Source of the DNA: Thalassospira lucentensis
GTDB lineage: Bacteria > Pseudomonadota > Alphaproteobacteria > Rhodospirillales > Thalassospiraceae
DNA length: 64,000 bases
Assembly: GCF_032921865.1 (NCBI RefSeq)
Contig: NZ_CP136684.1
Location: 1,780,501 to 1,844,500, forward strand
Direction of reading: 5' to 3'
Positions 26,662 through 34,385 of the stretch are shown piece after piece. The notes beneath the pieces were generated by a model. The model saw nothing but the letters and a program-made list of their open reading frames with translations, was not told the origin of the DNA and ran no database searches. Every line of letters starts with the position of its first letter. Positions within the stretch are counted from its first letter, which is position 1. The position numbers and the translations under genes are program-made.

Positions 26662-27237
26662 TCAGAATAGCTGGCCAAGGGCGAGCCGAATGCCGATTGT
26701 CGTGATGGTCAATGACAGCAGGAAGTCTGCCGCCACAATCGCGCTTGCCGTCATCGTTGGAACCACAAGGGTCAGTTTTGCGATATAAACCCCGTAAATC
26801 AGCATTGCGATAACCGCGACAAGCACAAAGCCGCCCGCACCGAGCATCGGGAAGATTGCGCCCAGAAACAGCGCCAGCAAATAGACCCCCATTTGCAACA
26901 CGCTTGACCAGTTATAAACGGTGATGAATGCGATGTAACGGTTCGACCGGTCGATCATCGGTGCGACATGCAGCATCAGCAGCGGAAAGGCGAACCATTT
27001 CATGACATAGGCGATGGTTTCCACCAGCATGTAACGACCGACCGGGAATTCATCGGGAACCGTGTCGAGATCATGCCAGCGCAAAAGCGCAAAGGCCGGA
27101 AAAACGATAAAGGCGGCAAGGAAAGAGCGCCAGAACGCCTCGATGGAATAGTCAAAGAAGGCAAGGCCTTTGGCATCGCCACGTGCAATACGCCAGGTTC
27201 CGTAAAGAGCGCGCAGGGTTTCAGTCGACATGGTCAT
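26662..27237 (-). CDS. Conserved multi-pass membrane protein
   Basis: Integral membrane protein of 191 residues with about five hydrophobic helices (FLAAFIVFPAFALL, AYVMKWFAFPLLMLHVAPMI, VLQMGVYLLALFLGAIF, FVLVAVIAMLIYGVYIAKL and AADFLLSLTITTIGIRLAL). The N-terminal cytoplasmic part ends in SIEAFWRSF. The start at 27237 (MTMSTET) is preferred over one 69 bp upstream, which would add a basic, proline-rich tail; neither has a strong ribosome-binding site. No family with known function is recognised. It precedes the 2-hydroxyacid dehydrogenase gene in the same direction. Confidence 0.75.
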   Translation of the reverse strand: MTMSTETLRALYGTWRIARGDAKGLAFFDYSIEAFWRSFLAAFIVFPAFALLRWHDLDTVPDEFPVGRYMLVETIAYVMKWFAFPLLMLHVAPMIDRSNRYIAFITVYNWSSVLQMGVYLLALFLGAIFPMLGAGGFVLVAVIAMLIYGVYIAKLTLVVPTMTASAIVAADFLLSLTITTIGIRLALGQLF

Positions 27238-27419
27238 GGGTGGCAGTCGTTTCAAACAAAATGGATCAGATAAAGGGGCGAAAGTTCGGAGCCGGGGCAT
27301 GGCCACTTGGCCGGTTTGCAGCTTATCCCCGTTTGACCCTGCTTCACAAGACGGGTACGTGTCCGTCTGTTAACCGGCGCACTTTGATCCCGGAATTCAG
27401 GCAAAAGCAGGAAACAGAC

Positions 27420-28031
27420 ATGTCGGACAAACTTGCCGGATATTTGCCGCGTTTGTCATTCCTGCAGACGACGGAGCCCGGCTCGTTAACGTTGGCGCGT
27501 CTTTATCTTGAAATGGCAACCGCACTCGACAAATCCGAACGGATGATGGCCCTTTCCCTATTTGACGAGGCAGATCATCTGTTTGCCGCTCATCTGCAAA
27601 CGGCACCGGATGCCGCGCGTGCCGGGCTGGCCCATAGCCTGAACAATCGGGCGGCGCTTGAAATTGATGGGCAACAATGGGCGGACGCGGTTGATGCCGC
27701 CCGACAGGCTGTTGAACTGCGTCGTGACCGGTTGGCGAATATGCCATCGGGCCAAAGCGAAGCCGCCCGCCTTGATCTTGGTTATTCGCAGGGCGCACTT
27801 GTTCTGGCATTGCGGGGTGCCGGGCGGTTCGGGATCGCACGGGAAACCTGCGCCGAGGCGCTTGGCAATCTTGCGATATTCGCCGGAAAGAAAAACCAGC
27901 AGGCATTTATCCTGCTGGCGAAACTGATCTGTCTTTATACCGAGCTTTGCAACAGAACCGACGAAAATCCCGATCCGGTTCTGTTGCTGCCGCTGGCGAA
28001 AGCCTTTTACGACAGCAATCAGACCGGATAA
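27420..28031 (+). CDS. TPR-like helical protein of unknown function
   Basis: Cytoplasmic, mostly alpha-helical protein (203 residues). Segments such as SLNNRAALEIDGQQWADAVDAARQAVELR and YSQGALVLALRGAGRFGIARETCAEAL have the A-W/Y-A spacing of tetratricopeptide-like repeats. ATG at 27420 has the upstream sequence AGGAAACAGAC; upstream in-frame starts would add a long unlikely extension into the divergent gene. No signal peptide or catalytic motif is seen. Partners are unknown; it converges with the DUF4139 gene 18 bp later. Confidence 0.65.
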   Translation: MSDKLAGYLPRLSFLQTTEPGSLTLARLYLEMATALDKSERMMALSLFDEADHLFAAHLQTAPDAARAGLAHSLNNRAALEIDGQQWADAVDAARQAVELRRDRLANMPSGQSEAARLDLGYSQGALVLALRGAGRFGIARETCAEALGNLAIFAGKKNQQAFILLAKLICLYTELCNRTDENPDPVLLLPLAKAFYDSNQTG

Positions 28032-28048
28032 TGCTTCCGACGTGACAC

Positions 28049-29524
28049 TTAGCGGGTGCTTTTCACTGACCAGCTCAGATTGACTTCCTTACCGGCAGGA
28101 ACCTCTATCGTCCAGACGATCAGGTCTGGCTGCGGTTTGGTATGTTTGTGATCTTCGCCGGTCACAACCCAGTCGGCCGGGACATTTTCGCGGATCGTGA
28201 CGGTTTCGGTACGTTTGCCACCATTGGTGATCGACCATTCCATATTTGCCGTGATTTCATCGGGCATGTTCGGTCGTGCCTTGCGATCAAACGCCGTGAC
28301 TTTACGGGTCCCTGAAATGTTGCTGGCATGACCAAGGCGAATGGTCGCCTTGCGCCCGACCGGGGTCAAAGACAGATTGTCTTCGCCAAGGAAGCCGGTC
28401 ACGCCACTTTCAGATTGGCCAAATACACGTACCGTGCCAGCGGGCCACGGGCTTTTTTCGTCCGGCCCGCCATCATTCTCGATCTCGATTTCAAGGTCCG
28501 GGCGGCTAAATTCAGACACGTCGCTTTGACCAGCATAGTAAAGATTGGCGCTGCCGTTAAAAATCACCTTGCGGGTCGCGGGCAGGGCCTGGGATGCGAT
28601 CAGCGGCATCATAACGACATCGCCATTGCGCATTGAAAGCCCATCAAACGGGCCGTAAACATGCAGGTTTTCCATGGTTTCACGATCCGGTGCACTCCCG
28701 CCCGGCGCGCTATCGGCCATGGCAGACATCATCATTTCACCGCGGGCCGCCTTCGCCATTGGTGTGTGCGTTACCCGGTTGGGATCCCCGGCAACCAGAC
28801 GCAGTTGGGCATCGTTGATCGCGGTGCCGGTCTGGTTGGTGATGCGTGCCATTGCCGACAGGTTAAGGACATTCTGGGCACTGTCATATTGTCCGACATA
28901 GGCTGTTTGCCAGGAAACGCCACCCAGAAGATAGGCAAGCGAGATGTGATCAAGTGCGGCATCCGAGCCGATGGTGGCCTCTATTGCCGGGCTGGTGGCG
29001 AAGTTACCGGGCAGGTCGGAAATAATGATCTGTTCAACAGGAACCTGTTCGATACCATCAAGGGTGCGAACCAGTGCGCCACCGTCAATCGATAGCAACG
29101 TGCCTTCGACCAGTTCGTCATCCTTGCGCCGGATGGTAATGGTTTTGCCGACCTGATCCTGCAGCAGACGATACATCGTTGCCGGACCGTTCGCGGTATT
29201 GCGCAGCGAATGCCATACAAGGTTGGCATCTTTCTGCGCGCCCATCAGGAACGTGTCGTCCATGATGGTTTGCGGCAAATCTTCGATCCGAAGCGTTTTT
29301 ACCCCCTTGGGGATCGTCCCGTTTCGTTGCTCGGCAATCATGCCAAGGTTGCCGGGGTAAACGGTCAACTGCATCTTGCTACGGTTTTCACCAGAAAGCG
29401 TGATGGTTTCTTCGGTTTTTTCGTCACCGGACTGTGCGGACGCCGGTTCGATGACCGGGCCAACAAAAAGGGCCGCGCTAAGAAGCGTGGCCATGGCAAA
29501 ACGGTTGCGCATTTCTGATGACAT
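28049..29524 (-). CDS. DUF4139 domain-containing exported protein
   Basis: Secreted or periplasmic protein (491 residues) of the DUF4139 family, related to mucoidy-inhibitor-like proteins of unknown role. ATG at 29524 follows AGGGA and gives MSSEMRNRF plus a signal peptide ending EPASA; an upstream start at 29623 would bury the signal and is rejected. The middle part is all-beta with segments LSAMARITNQTGTAINDAQLRLVAGDP (DUF4139 core) and ends with GKEVNLSWSVK, the family's usual C-terminus. A hairpin separates it from fliW upstream. Confidence 0.82.
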   Translation of the reverse strand: MSSEMRNRFAMATLLSAALFVGPVIEPASAQSGDEKTEETITLSGENRSKMQLTVYPGNLGMIAEQRNGTIPKGVKTLRIEDLPQTIMDDTFLMGAQKDANLVWHSLRNTANGPATMYRLLQDQVGKTITIRRKDDELVEGTLLSIDGGALVRTLDGIEQVPVEQIIISDLPGNFATSPAIEATIGSDAALDHISLAYLLGGVSWQTAYVGQYDSAQNVLNLSAMARITNQTGTAINDAQLRLVAGDPNRVTHTPMAKAARGEMMMSAMADSAPGGSAPDRETMENLHVYGPFDGLSMRNGDVVMMPLIASQALPATRKVIFNGSANLYYAGQSDVSEFSRPDLEIEIENDGGPDEKSPWPAGTVRVFGQSESGVTGFLGEDNLSLTPVGRKATIRLGHASNISGTRKVTAFDRKARPNMPDEITANMEWSITNGGKRTETVTIRENVPADWVVTGEDHKHTKPQPDLIVWTIEVPAGKEVNLSWSVKSTR

Positions 29525-29612
29525 CTCGAATCCCTTGTGTCGCTTGTTGCGTATTGTTCTTGAGCGAGCTTTACGCGAAAAAGTGGCAGGATCAAGGACG
29601 TATGAAGGTTTC

Positions 29613-29642
29613 GGAAGGACCATTCCCGCAAAAGGTCCTTCC
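29613..29642. repeat. Perfect inverted repeat between fliW and the DUF4139 gene
   Basis: GGAAGGACC and GGTCCTTCC form a perfect 9 bp stem with a 12 nt loop, 20 bp after the fliW stop codon. Neither strand has a good T-tract after the stem, so it may be a processing or stability hairpin or a weak terminator for fliW. Confidence 0.5.
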
Positions 29643-29661
29643 CTGATCGGCTGGCGAAAAG

Positions 29662-30150
29662 TTATCCGCCCAGTGTCTGATGGTAGGAATAACTCGTATC
29701 GGGTAGCAGATGCTGGTAGGCGGCCTGACGGGATGTATCGATGATGATTGGTGCACGCAGATTGACCGACATGCTGGTCTCGCCACCGTCTTCCGGCTTG
29801 TGCAGAGTGACGATAAGCAAAACAGCACCTTCGTTCTTCTTGATACCATGAATGGTGAAAGCCTGTGCGAGATGCTCCGGCTTAATGCTGTTGCTTTCCA
29901 TATTGTAGGGGGCAACGATAAAGGCCAGTTCCGGCTCTGTCAGGCTTTGCATCAGGATAAAGGTATTGTTGCTTTCGCCCGGAAAATTGGCGAGGGCAAA
30001 GACGTTGTGATCAGGAAAACCCTTGATTCCTGTCGGGAAATAAATGGCCTTATCCCACAAGAATTCCTTGTCTCCGAACAATGTGCGGATTGTAACAGAA
30101 GTCGGCACGCTGCCCGCTTCTGGTGACTGCGGTGTTGCGGAATCCGCCAT
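29662..30150 (-). CDS. fliW: Flagellar assembly factor FliW
   Basis: FliW-like protein (162 residues). In other bacteria FliW binds flagellin and also antagonises the RNA-binding regulator CsrA, linking flagellin export to flagellin translation. Family features are IYFPTGIKGFPDHNVFALANF (the F-x-x-G-x-x-G-F signature), ILMQSLTEPELAFIVAPY and the C-terminal VNLRAPIIIDTSRQAAYQHLL. ATG at 30150 follows GGGAGG; an upstream ATG adds 14 basic residues and lacks a ribosome-binding site. It is far (27 kb) from the flagellin gene in this window and has no csrA beside it, unlike the usual pairing. Confidence 0.85.
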   Translation of the reverse strand: MADSATPQSPEAGSVPTSVTIRTLFGDKEFLWDKAIYFPTGIKGFPDHNVFALANFPGESNNTFILMQSLTEPELAFIVAPYNMESNSIKPEHLAQAFTIHGIKKNEGAVLLIVTLHKPEDGGETSMSVNLRAPIIIDTSRQAAYQHLLPDTSYSYHQTLGG

Positions 30151-30248
30151 ACCGTCCTCCCTTATTCTGATGCTTTTACGAGTAAATGGCATTTTGGACC
30201 GGTTTCACCAGAATTCAAGGGGTTGGCATATCCCGACGGTCGAATTCT

Positions 30249-31625
30249 TCAAGTGGCTGATCGGGATTGAAAATGAACCGTGACCGGTTGACTGAAACCT
30301 TTTACCCGGATGGCATCCTGTTTTGCGAAGCTTCGCAGCAGGGCGGATCCTGCCGAAGATGTTTCTGACCGGAGTTTTCGCGCAAAACTGTCGCTGATGA
30401 TGATGTCGGTATCAAGCGTTCTGGTCGCGCGTTCAAGACGGGCGGCCAGATTGACACTGGCACCGATGACTGCCGGTGTGACGGCTTCTCCTTCGCCTAT
30501 ATCGCCCACAACCGCCGGGCCGAAGTTAAGGCCGATACCGATCTGAAGTGGTGTGGTGCTGTCCGTCAGATCACTGTTTTGCCAGTCGCGGACATGGCAA
30601 ACCATTGATTGGGCCGCGGATAATGCATTTGCCGCCGGGCAATCCATATCGTCAAATGCGCCAAAACTCGCCATGACCGCATCGCCGATATATTTTTCAA
30701 CAATACCGCCATAAGCCCCGATTTGCGTCGTCATGATCTGGTGAAACTGGTTTAGCAATCGCATGACATCCTGCGGATCGCGTTTTTCCGCATAACCGGA
30801 AAAACCGATAATGTCGGCAAACAGGATAACGCATTCGCGCCTTGCACCGATCCGGATCGGCTCGTCACGATCTGCCAGTTGATCAGCAAGGGCAGCAGGG
30901 AAATAGCGGGCCAGATTGCCATGTGCACGTTCGGCGGCCGCAAACTGATTGATCAGAACCCGTAACCGCGAAACCATCACCGCACATGCCAGCGTAAAGA
31001 CAACAACAATCACAACCTGCTCTGCCAAAGCAGAAATATCGATGAATTCGGGCAGATTATAGGTGGTAATGATTTCATCCTGGGTTGGCGCCCAGTCATC
31101 CCCGAAATGCTGCGAGATGATGACACCCGGGCGTGTCATCAACCAGACGATGCTCGTGCTCCAGGCAATGAACAGCCAGAAGCCGAACCAGATGATCAGG
31201 CGCGGCGAAAAGGTCATGATCACCAAGGCCATCATGATCATGGAAAACACCACGCCGCGATCGCGAACGACAAAGCTGTACATCCATGCCGGATGATCGG
31301 TTAGCGGGCTCAGAGGATCGGGAACCACCGATACATAAACGATCAGGACGGCATCAACGATGGCCAGAACATAAAGAAGCCAGCGCCAGCTTCTGCCCCT
31401 AAAAGCTACAAAAAGCTGGATCAGGACCCCGGGGATGAACCAGCCCAGAACTTCCAGAAGAGAATAGAGCTCGCCAGTCGGGGAATCCGGTTTGGAAAAC
31501 AGCAGCAGGATAAAGGCGAGCATGCAGATGCGCAGAAACGCAACAAGTATCAGGCCACGCTGCTCTTCGCGGGCGACCAGCCGGTCAAACAGGGAACTGG
31601 GGGAAGGATCAGCTTTTGATTGCAT
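30249..31625 (-). CDS. Membrane-bound class III adenylate/guanylate cyclase
   Basis: Membrane protein (458 residues) with six hydrophobic helices in residues about 20-215 and a C-terminal class III cyclase domain. The metal-binding aspartates are in VILFADIIGFSGYAE and YIGDAVMASFGA, and the NFGPAVVGDIG segment follows. The residues needed for catalysis appear intact, so it should make cAMP (or cGMP). The start overlaps the upstream Crp/Fnr-family gene by 17 bp, so the two are tightly coupled; the product could be the ligand of that regulator. Confidence 0.88.
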   Translation of the reverse strand: MQSKADPSPSSLFDRLVAREEQRGLILVAFLRICMLAFILLLFSKPDSPTGELYSLLEVLGWFIPGVLIQLFVAFRGRSWRWLLYVLAIVDAVLIVYVSVVPDPLSPLTDHPAWMYSFVVRDRGVVFSMIMMALVIMTFSPRLIIWFGFWLFIAWSTSIVWLMTRPGVIISQHFGDDWAPTQDEIITTYNLPEFIDISALAEQVVIVVVFTLACAVMVSRLRVLINQFAAAERAHGNLARYFPAALADQLADRDEPIRIGARRECVILFADIIGFSGYAEKRDPQDVMRLLNQFHQIMTTQIGAYGGIVEKYIGDAVMASFGAFDDMDCPAANALSAAQSMVCHVRDWQNSDLTDSTTPLQIGIGLNFGPAVVGDIGEGEAVTPAVIGASVNLAARLERATRTLDTDIIISDSFARKLRSETSSAGSALLRSFAKQDAIRVKGFSQPVTVHFQSRSAT

Positions 31626-32379
31626 CGGCGAGAAGGTTTTTCAGGCCGTCCCTGTCACGGATAACCAGACGGCCATCCCGGCGCGTGATCAGATCGCGTT
31701 TTTCAAGGTCACGCAGCTTTTTGTTTACCGCTTCGCGTGTTACGCCCAGCATAAGGCCAAGTTCCTGTTGCGAAAGCGGAAGCGCGATGCGGATTCCTTC
31801 CGGATCAGGACCGCCGTGACGTTCGGCCAGCCATAAAAGACGTTTGACCAGTCGCCCGGTCAGATCAAGGAAATTGGCATCTTCCAGAAGGTCGCTGACC
31901 CAGCGCAACCGCCGACACAGAAGTGCCGTGATATGGCGGCGCAACGGTGCTTCGCGATCAAAGATTTCAAAAAAATCGTCGCGTGAAATGAACAGAAGCC
32001 GTGTCGGACCAACGGCACGCGCGGTTGCGGTACGGGGTTCGCCATCCAGAAGGGCGATTTCGCCAAATACAGCGCCGGGTGCCAGTACGTTCAGAACAAT
32101 TTCCTTGCCGGTATCTGAAACGGTTGAAATGCGGATTTTGCCGGCTTCGACAGCATACAGTCCGTCTGCCGGAGAACCCTTTTCAAACAGCAACTCCCCA
32201 TCATCCATCCGCCGAACGCTTGCCTGGTTTGAAAGTTGGGCGAGCAGTTCGGGATCAAGGTCCTCGAACAGGAAACTGCCTGCAAGAATGCGTGAGGCAA
32301 TTTTGGCCAGTTGGGGTGTTGCGGTACCGGTAACGCTGTTCACTGAATTCACTTTTGAAAAGGGCGTCGTTTCGATCAT
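31609..32379 (-). CDS. Crp/Fnr family transcriptional regulator
   Basis: Cyclic-nucleotide-type regulator (256 residues). The cNMP-binding jelly roll (about 40-150) contains FEKGSPADGLYAVEAGKIRIS and the phosphate-binding cassette-like FGEIALLDGEPRTATARA, which keeps the E and R expected to bind cyclic nucleotide. The C-terminal winged helix has SQQELGLMLGVTREAVNKKLRDLEKR. No N-terminal cysteine cluster, so it is not an Fnr-type oxygen sensor. It is co-transcribed with an adenylate cyclase. Confidence 0.9.
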   Translation of the reverse strand: MIETTPFSKVNSVNSVTGTATPQLAKIASRILAGSFLFEDLDPELLAQLSNQASVRRMDDGELLFEKGSPADGLYAVEAGKIRISTVSDTGKEIVLNVLAPGAVFGEIALLDGEPRTATARAVGPTRLLFISRDDFFEIFDREAPLRRHITALLCRRLRWVSDLLEDANFLDLTGRLVKRLLWLAERHGGPDPEGIRIALPLSQQELGLMLGVTREAVNKKLRDLEKRDLITRRDGRLVIRDRDGLKNLLADAIKS

Positions 32380-32745
32380 CGAATCGATGCGTTGCTAGGC
32401 CAAAGTAGCATGAAATACCGGCTGCATCGCAAGTGTTTTACAGCAAATTCCATTGCGAAGGCAGGGGGATGGCTGTGAATTAGGGTGAATTGATCATGCT
32501 TTTGCCATGGAAGATCGGATTGTTGGTCCCGATATCGAAATGTACAAAAGCGTTCAGGCGTCCAGGTCTTGGTGTGGTTCCGGTTTCGGGAGTTCAGGCG
32601 TCAACATGCTCTAATTTATACTGATTCTAGAATGTTTGACAAAATCTCCTATATTTTTTAAAGTCTCCCTATTCCGTAAAGGTCCGATGCAGAAGATCAT
32701 GAATAATATCGGGCTGTCGGGATTGTTTTCATTCGGGAGGAAAAA
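32380..32745 (+). promoter_or_regulatory. Control region of the TRAP/shikimate operon
   Basis: This 366 bp gap separates the divergent crp-like gene and the TRAP operon. A sigma-70-like promoter TTGACA (32636-32641), 17 bp, TAAAGT (32659-32664) points at the operon. A perfect 10 bp palindrome ATTCTAGAAT (32624-32633) abuts the -35 box, and an 11 bp direct repeat GTTCAGGCGTC occurs at 32553-32563 and 32592-32602. These are candidate binding sites for the operon's GntR regulator or the Crp-like protein; assignment is a guess. No coding sequence is supported here. Confidence 0.45.
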
Positions 32746-33771
32746 ATGAAATTCGTCTCCAAAAGTGCACTGCTGGGTGCTGTATCGCTCGCAGCTGCTT
32801 CTTTCGCCGCACCGGCACAGGCTGCGGACATCACTTTGAATTTTGCCCATGTTGATCCGGCGGAATGGACGACCTCGAAAAAAGGGGCTGCCACGCAGGT
32901 CTTCAAAAATATTGTCGAAGCTGAATCCGCAGGCCGCATCGCGGTCGAACTGTTTCCTGCCGGTTCGCTCGGCGGTGAAACCGATCTGATCCAGAATACC
33001 CAGGACGGTACATTGGCAATGTCGATGGTATCTGGCCCCTTTTCCCAGGTTTGCCCTGAGGCTGCCGTCCTTGATGTGCCCTACATGTTCCCGAATGCCA
33101 ATGTGGCGTGGAAAGTTCTGGATGGGGACTTTGGCAAGGAACTGGCCGCACACTGCCTTGAAAAAACCGGACTCCGCACGCTGGCTTATGGCGAGACAGG
33201 CTTCCGCAACTTTACCAACTCCAAACGTGCCGTTGCCGAGCCGAAAGATATGGATGGGCTTAAAATCCGTGTGATGACCGTTCCGCTTTATGTGGAAATG
33301 GTCAAGGCACTGGGCGGTGACCCGACCCCGATTCCTTGGCCGGAAGTCCCGACCGCCCTGACCACTGGCACAGTTGACGGGCAGGAAAATCCGATCAGCG
33401 TGATCTATGCCAACAAATTCTACGAAATGCAGAAATATCTGACACTGGACCGTCACGTCTATGGCACGGATTTCATTCTGATCAACGAAGATATCTATAG
33501 CGGTCTGTCTGATGGTGATCAGGCGTTGCTGCGTCGAGCTGCCGGAATTGCCGCCAATGTTGGTCGTGCCATTCAGCAGTTCAATTCTGCCGAAGGTGTT
33601 GCCAAACTGGCTGAGGCGGGAATGGAAGTGACCACACCGACCGCCGAACAGCTTGCAGCTTTCCGTGATGCTGCTCAACCCGCTGTAATTGAATGGCTTT
33701 CGGGCGAAATTGATGCACAGTGGATCGACAAGCTGAAAACAGCCGTCAGCGACGCTGAAACCTCGATGTAA
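32746..33771 (+). CDS. dctP: TRAP transporter solute-binding protein, DctP family
   Basis: Periplasmic binding protein (341 residues) with a signal peptide (ending APAQA), the DctP core LFPAGSLGGETDLIQNTQDGTLAMSM and the central G-LKIRVMTVPLYVEMVKALGGDPTPIPWPEV-type region containing the carboxylate-binding arginine. Ribosome-binding site GGGAGG is 6 bp upstream. It heads an operon with the small and large TRAP subunits and quinate/shikimate-pathway genes, so the ligand is probably quinate, shikimate or dehydroshikimate rather than a C4-dicarboxylate (inference from context). Confidence 0.93.
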   Translation: MKFVSKSALLGAVSLAAASFAAPAQAADITLNFAHVDPAEWTTSKKGAATQVFKNIVEAESAGRIAVELFPAGSLGGETDLIQNTQDGTLAMSMVSGPFSQVCPEAAVLDVPYMFPNANVAWKVLDGDFGKELAAHCLEKTGLRTLAYGETGFRNFTNSKRAVAEPKDMDGLKIRVMTVPLYVEMVKALGGDPTPIPWPEVPTALTTGTVDGQENPISVIYANKFYEMQKYLTLDRHVYGTDFILINEDIYSGLSDGDQALLRRAAGIAANVGRAIQQFNSAEGVAKLAEAGMEVTTPTAEQLAAFRDAAQPAVIEWLSGEIDAQWIDKLKTAVSDAETSM

Positions 33772-33779
33772 CTGGCTTT

Positions 33780-33841
33780 GGCAGGCCGGGTGGGACACCG
33801 TCTCGTGGTTTTCCCTCCTTTGCCCCCGGCCTGTCCTTTTT
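33780..33841 (+). terminator. Intra-operon attenuator hairpin after dctP
   Basis: An 11 bp stem (GGCAGGCCGGG paired with CCCGGCCTGTC, one G-T) encloses a 34 nt loop and is followed by CTTTTT, 8 bp after the dctP stop. Partial termination here would let the binding protein be made in excess over the membrane subunits, as is common in transporter operons. Confidence 0.6.
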
Positions 33842-33902
33842 CTCTGAATAACGTCTTGCCCACCGGGCAGCCGATTTTCCCGTGATCACCCTGGGGGTAA
33901 CC

Positions 33903-34385
33903 ATGCATCGAGCAGAGACAGCATTTCGCCATCTGCTTGCCGGACTTTCGGGGATCAGTATCCTCGTCGTTTTCGGCGTTGTTTTTGCCGGTAGTGTCAG
34001 CCGGTATGCCTTTTCTGCTCCGCTGCAATGGAGCGAGGAAGTTGCCAAATATGCCATGATTTATGGCTGCATGTTTGGCATCGCCTATGCCTATCTGCAG
34101 GACAGGCAAATCAACTTTACGCTTGTGACCGATCTTTTATCCAAGCAAATGCGTGCGCGGCTGACCGTTATCGTTGACGTGTCCACTTTTGTTCTTGGGG
34201 GAATACTTGCCTATGCCGGGCTGATTTTTGCGGGAAAACGCGGTGGCATTATAGCATCGGGTCTTGGCATCCCGATGTATTGGGCGCAGATCGCCATGAC
34301 AGTTGGGGGTGCTTGTCTGGTTCTGGCAGCCCTGTTCCGACTGGCCCGCCTTATGAATAAGAATCGCCCGGAGTATGAAGCATGA
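33903..34385 (+). CDS. dctQ: TRAP transporter small permease subunit, DctQ family
   Basis: Small TRAP membrane subunit (160 residues) with four predicted helices (GISILVVFGVVFAGSVSRY, KYAMIYGCMFGIAYAYL, VIVDVSTFVLGGILAYAGLIFAG and WAQIAMTVGGACLVLAALF). The PLQWSEEVAKYAMI segment matches the DctQ motif W-xEE-xA. ATG at 33903 follows GGGGGT; a GTG 21 bp upstream is an alternative. Its stop overlaps the dctM start by 4 bp (ATGA). Confidence 0.9.
   Translation: MHRAETAFRHLLAGLSGISILVVFGVVFAGSVSRYAFSAPLQWSEEVAKYAMIYGCMFGIAYAYLQDRQINFTLVTDLLSKQMRARLTVIVDVSTFVLGGILAYAGLIFAGKRGGIIASGLGIPMYWAQIAMTVGGACLVLAALFRLARLMNKNRPEYEA

Noticed and set aside
32611..33798. 395-codon minus-strand frame opposite dctP
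   Set aside because: Shadow of the binding-protein gene, whose signal peptide and DctP core are unmistakable.
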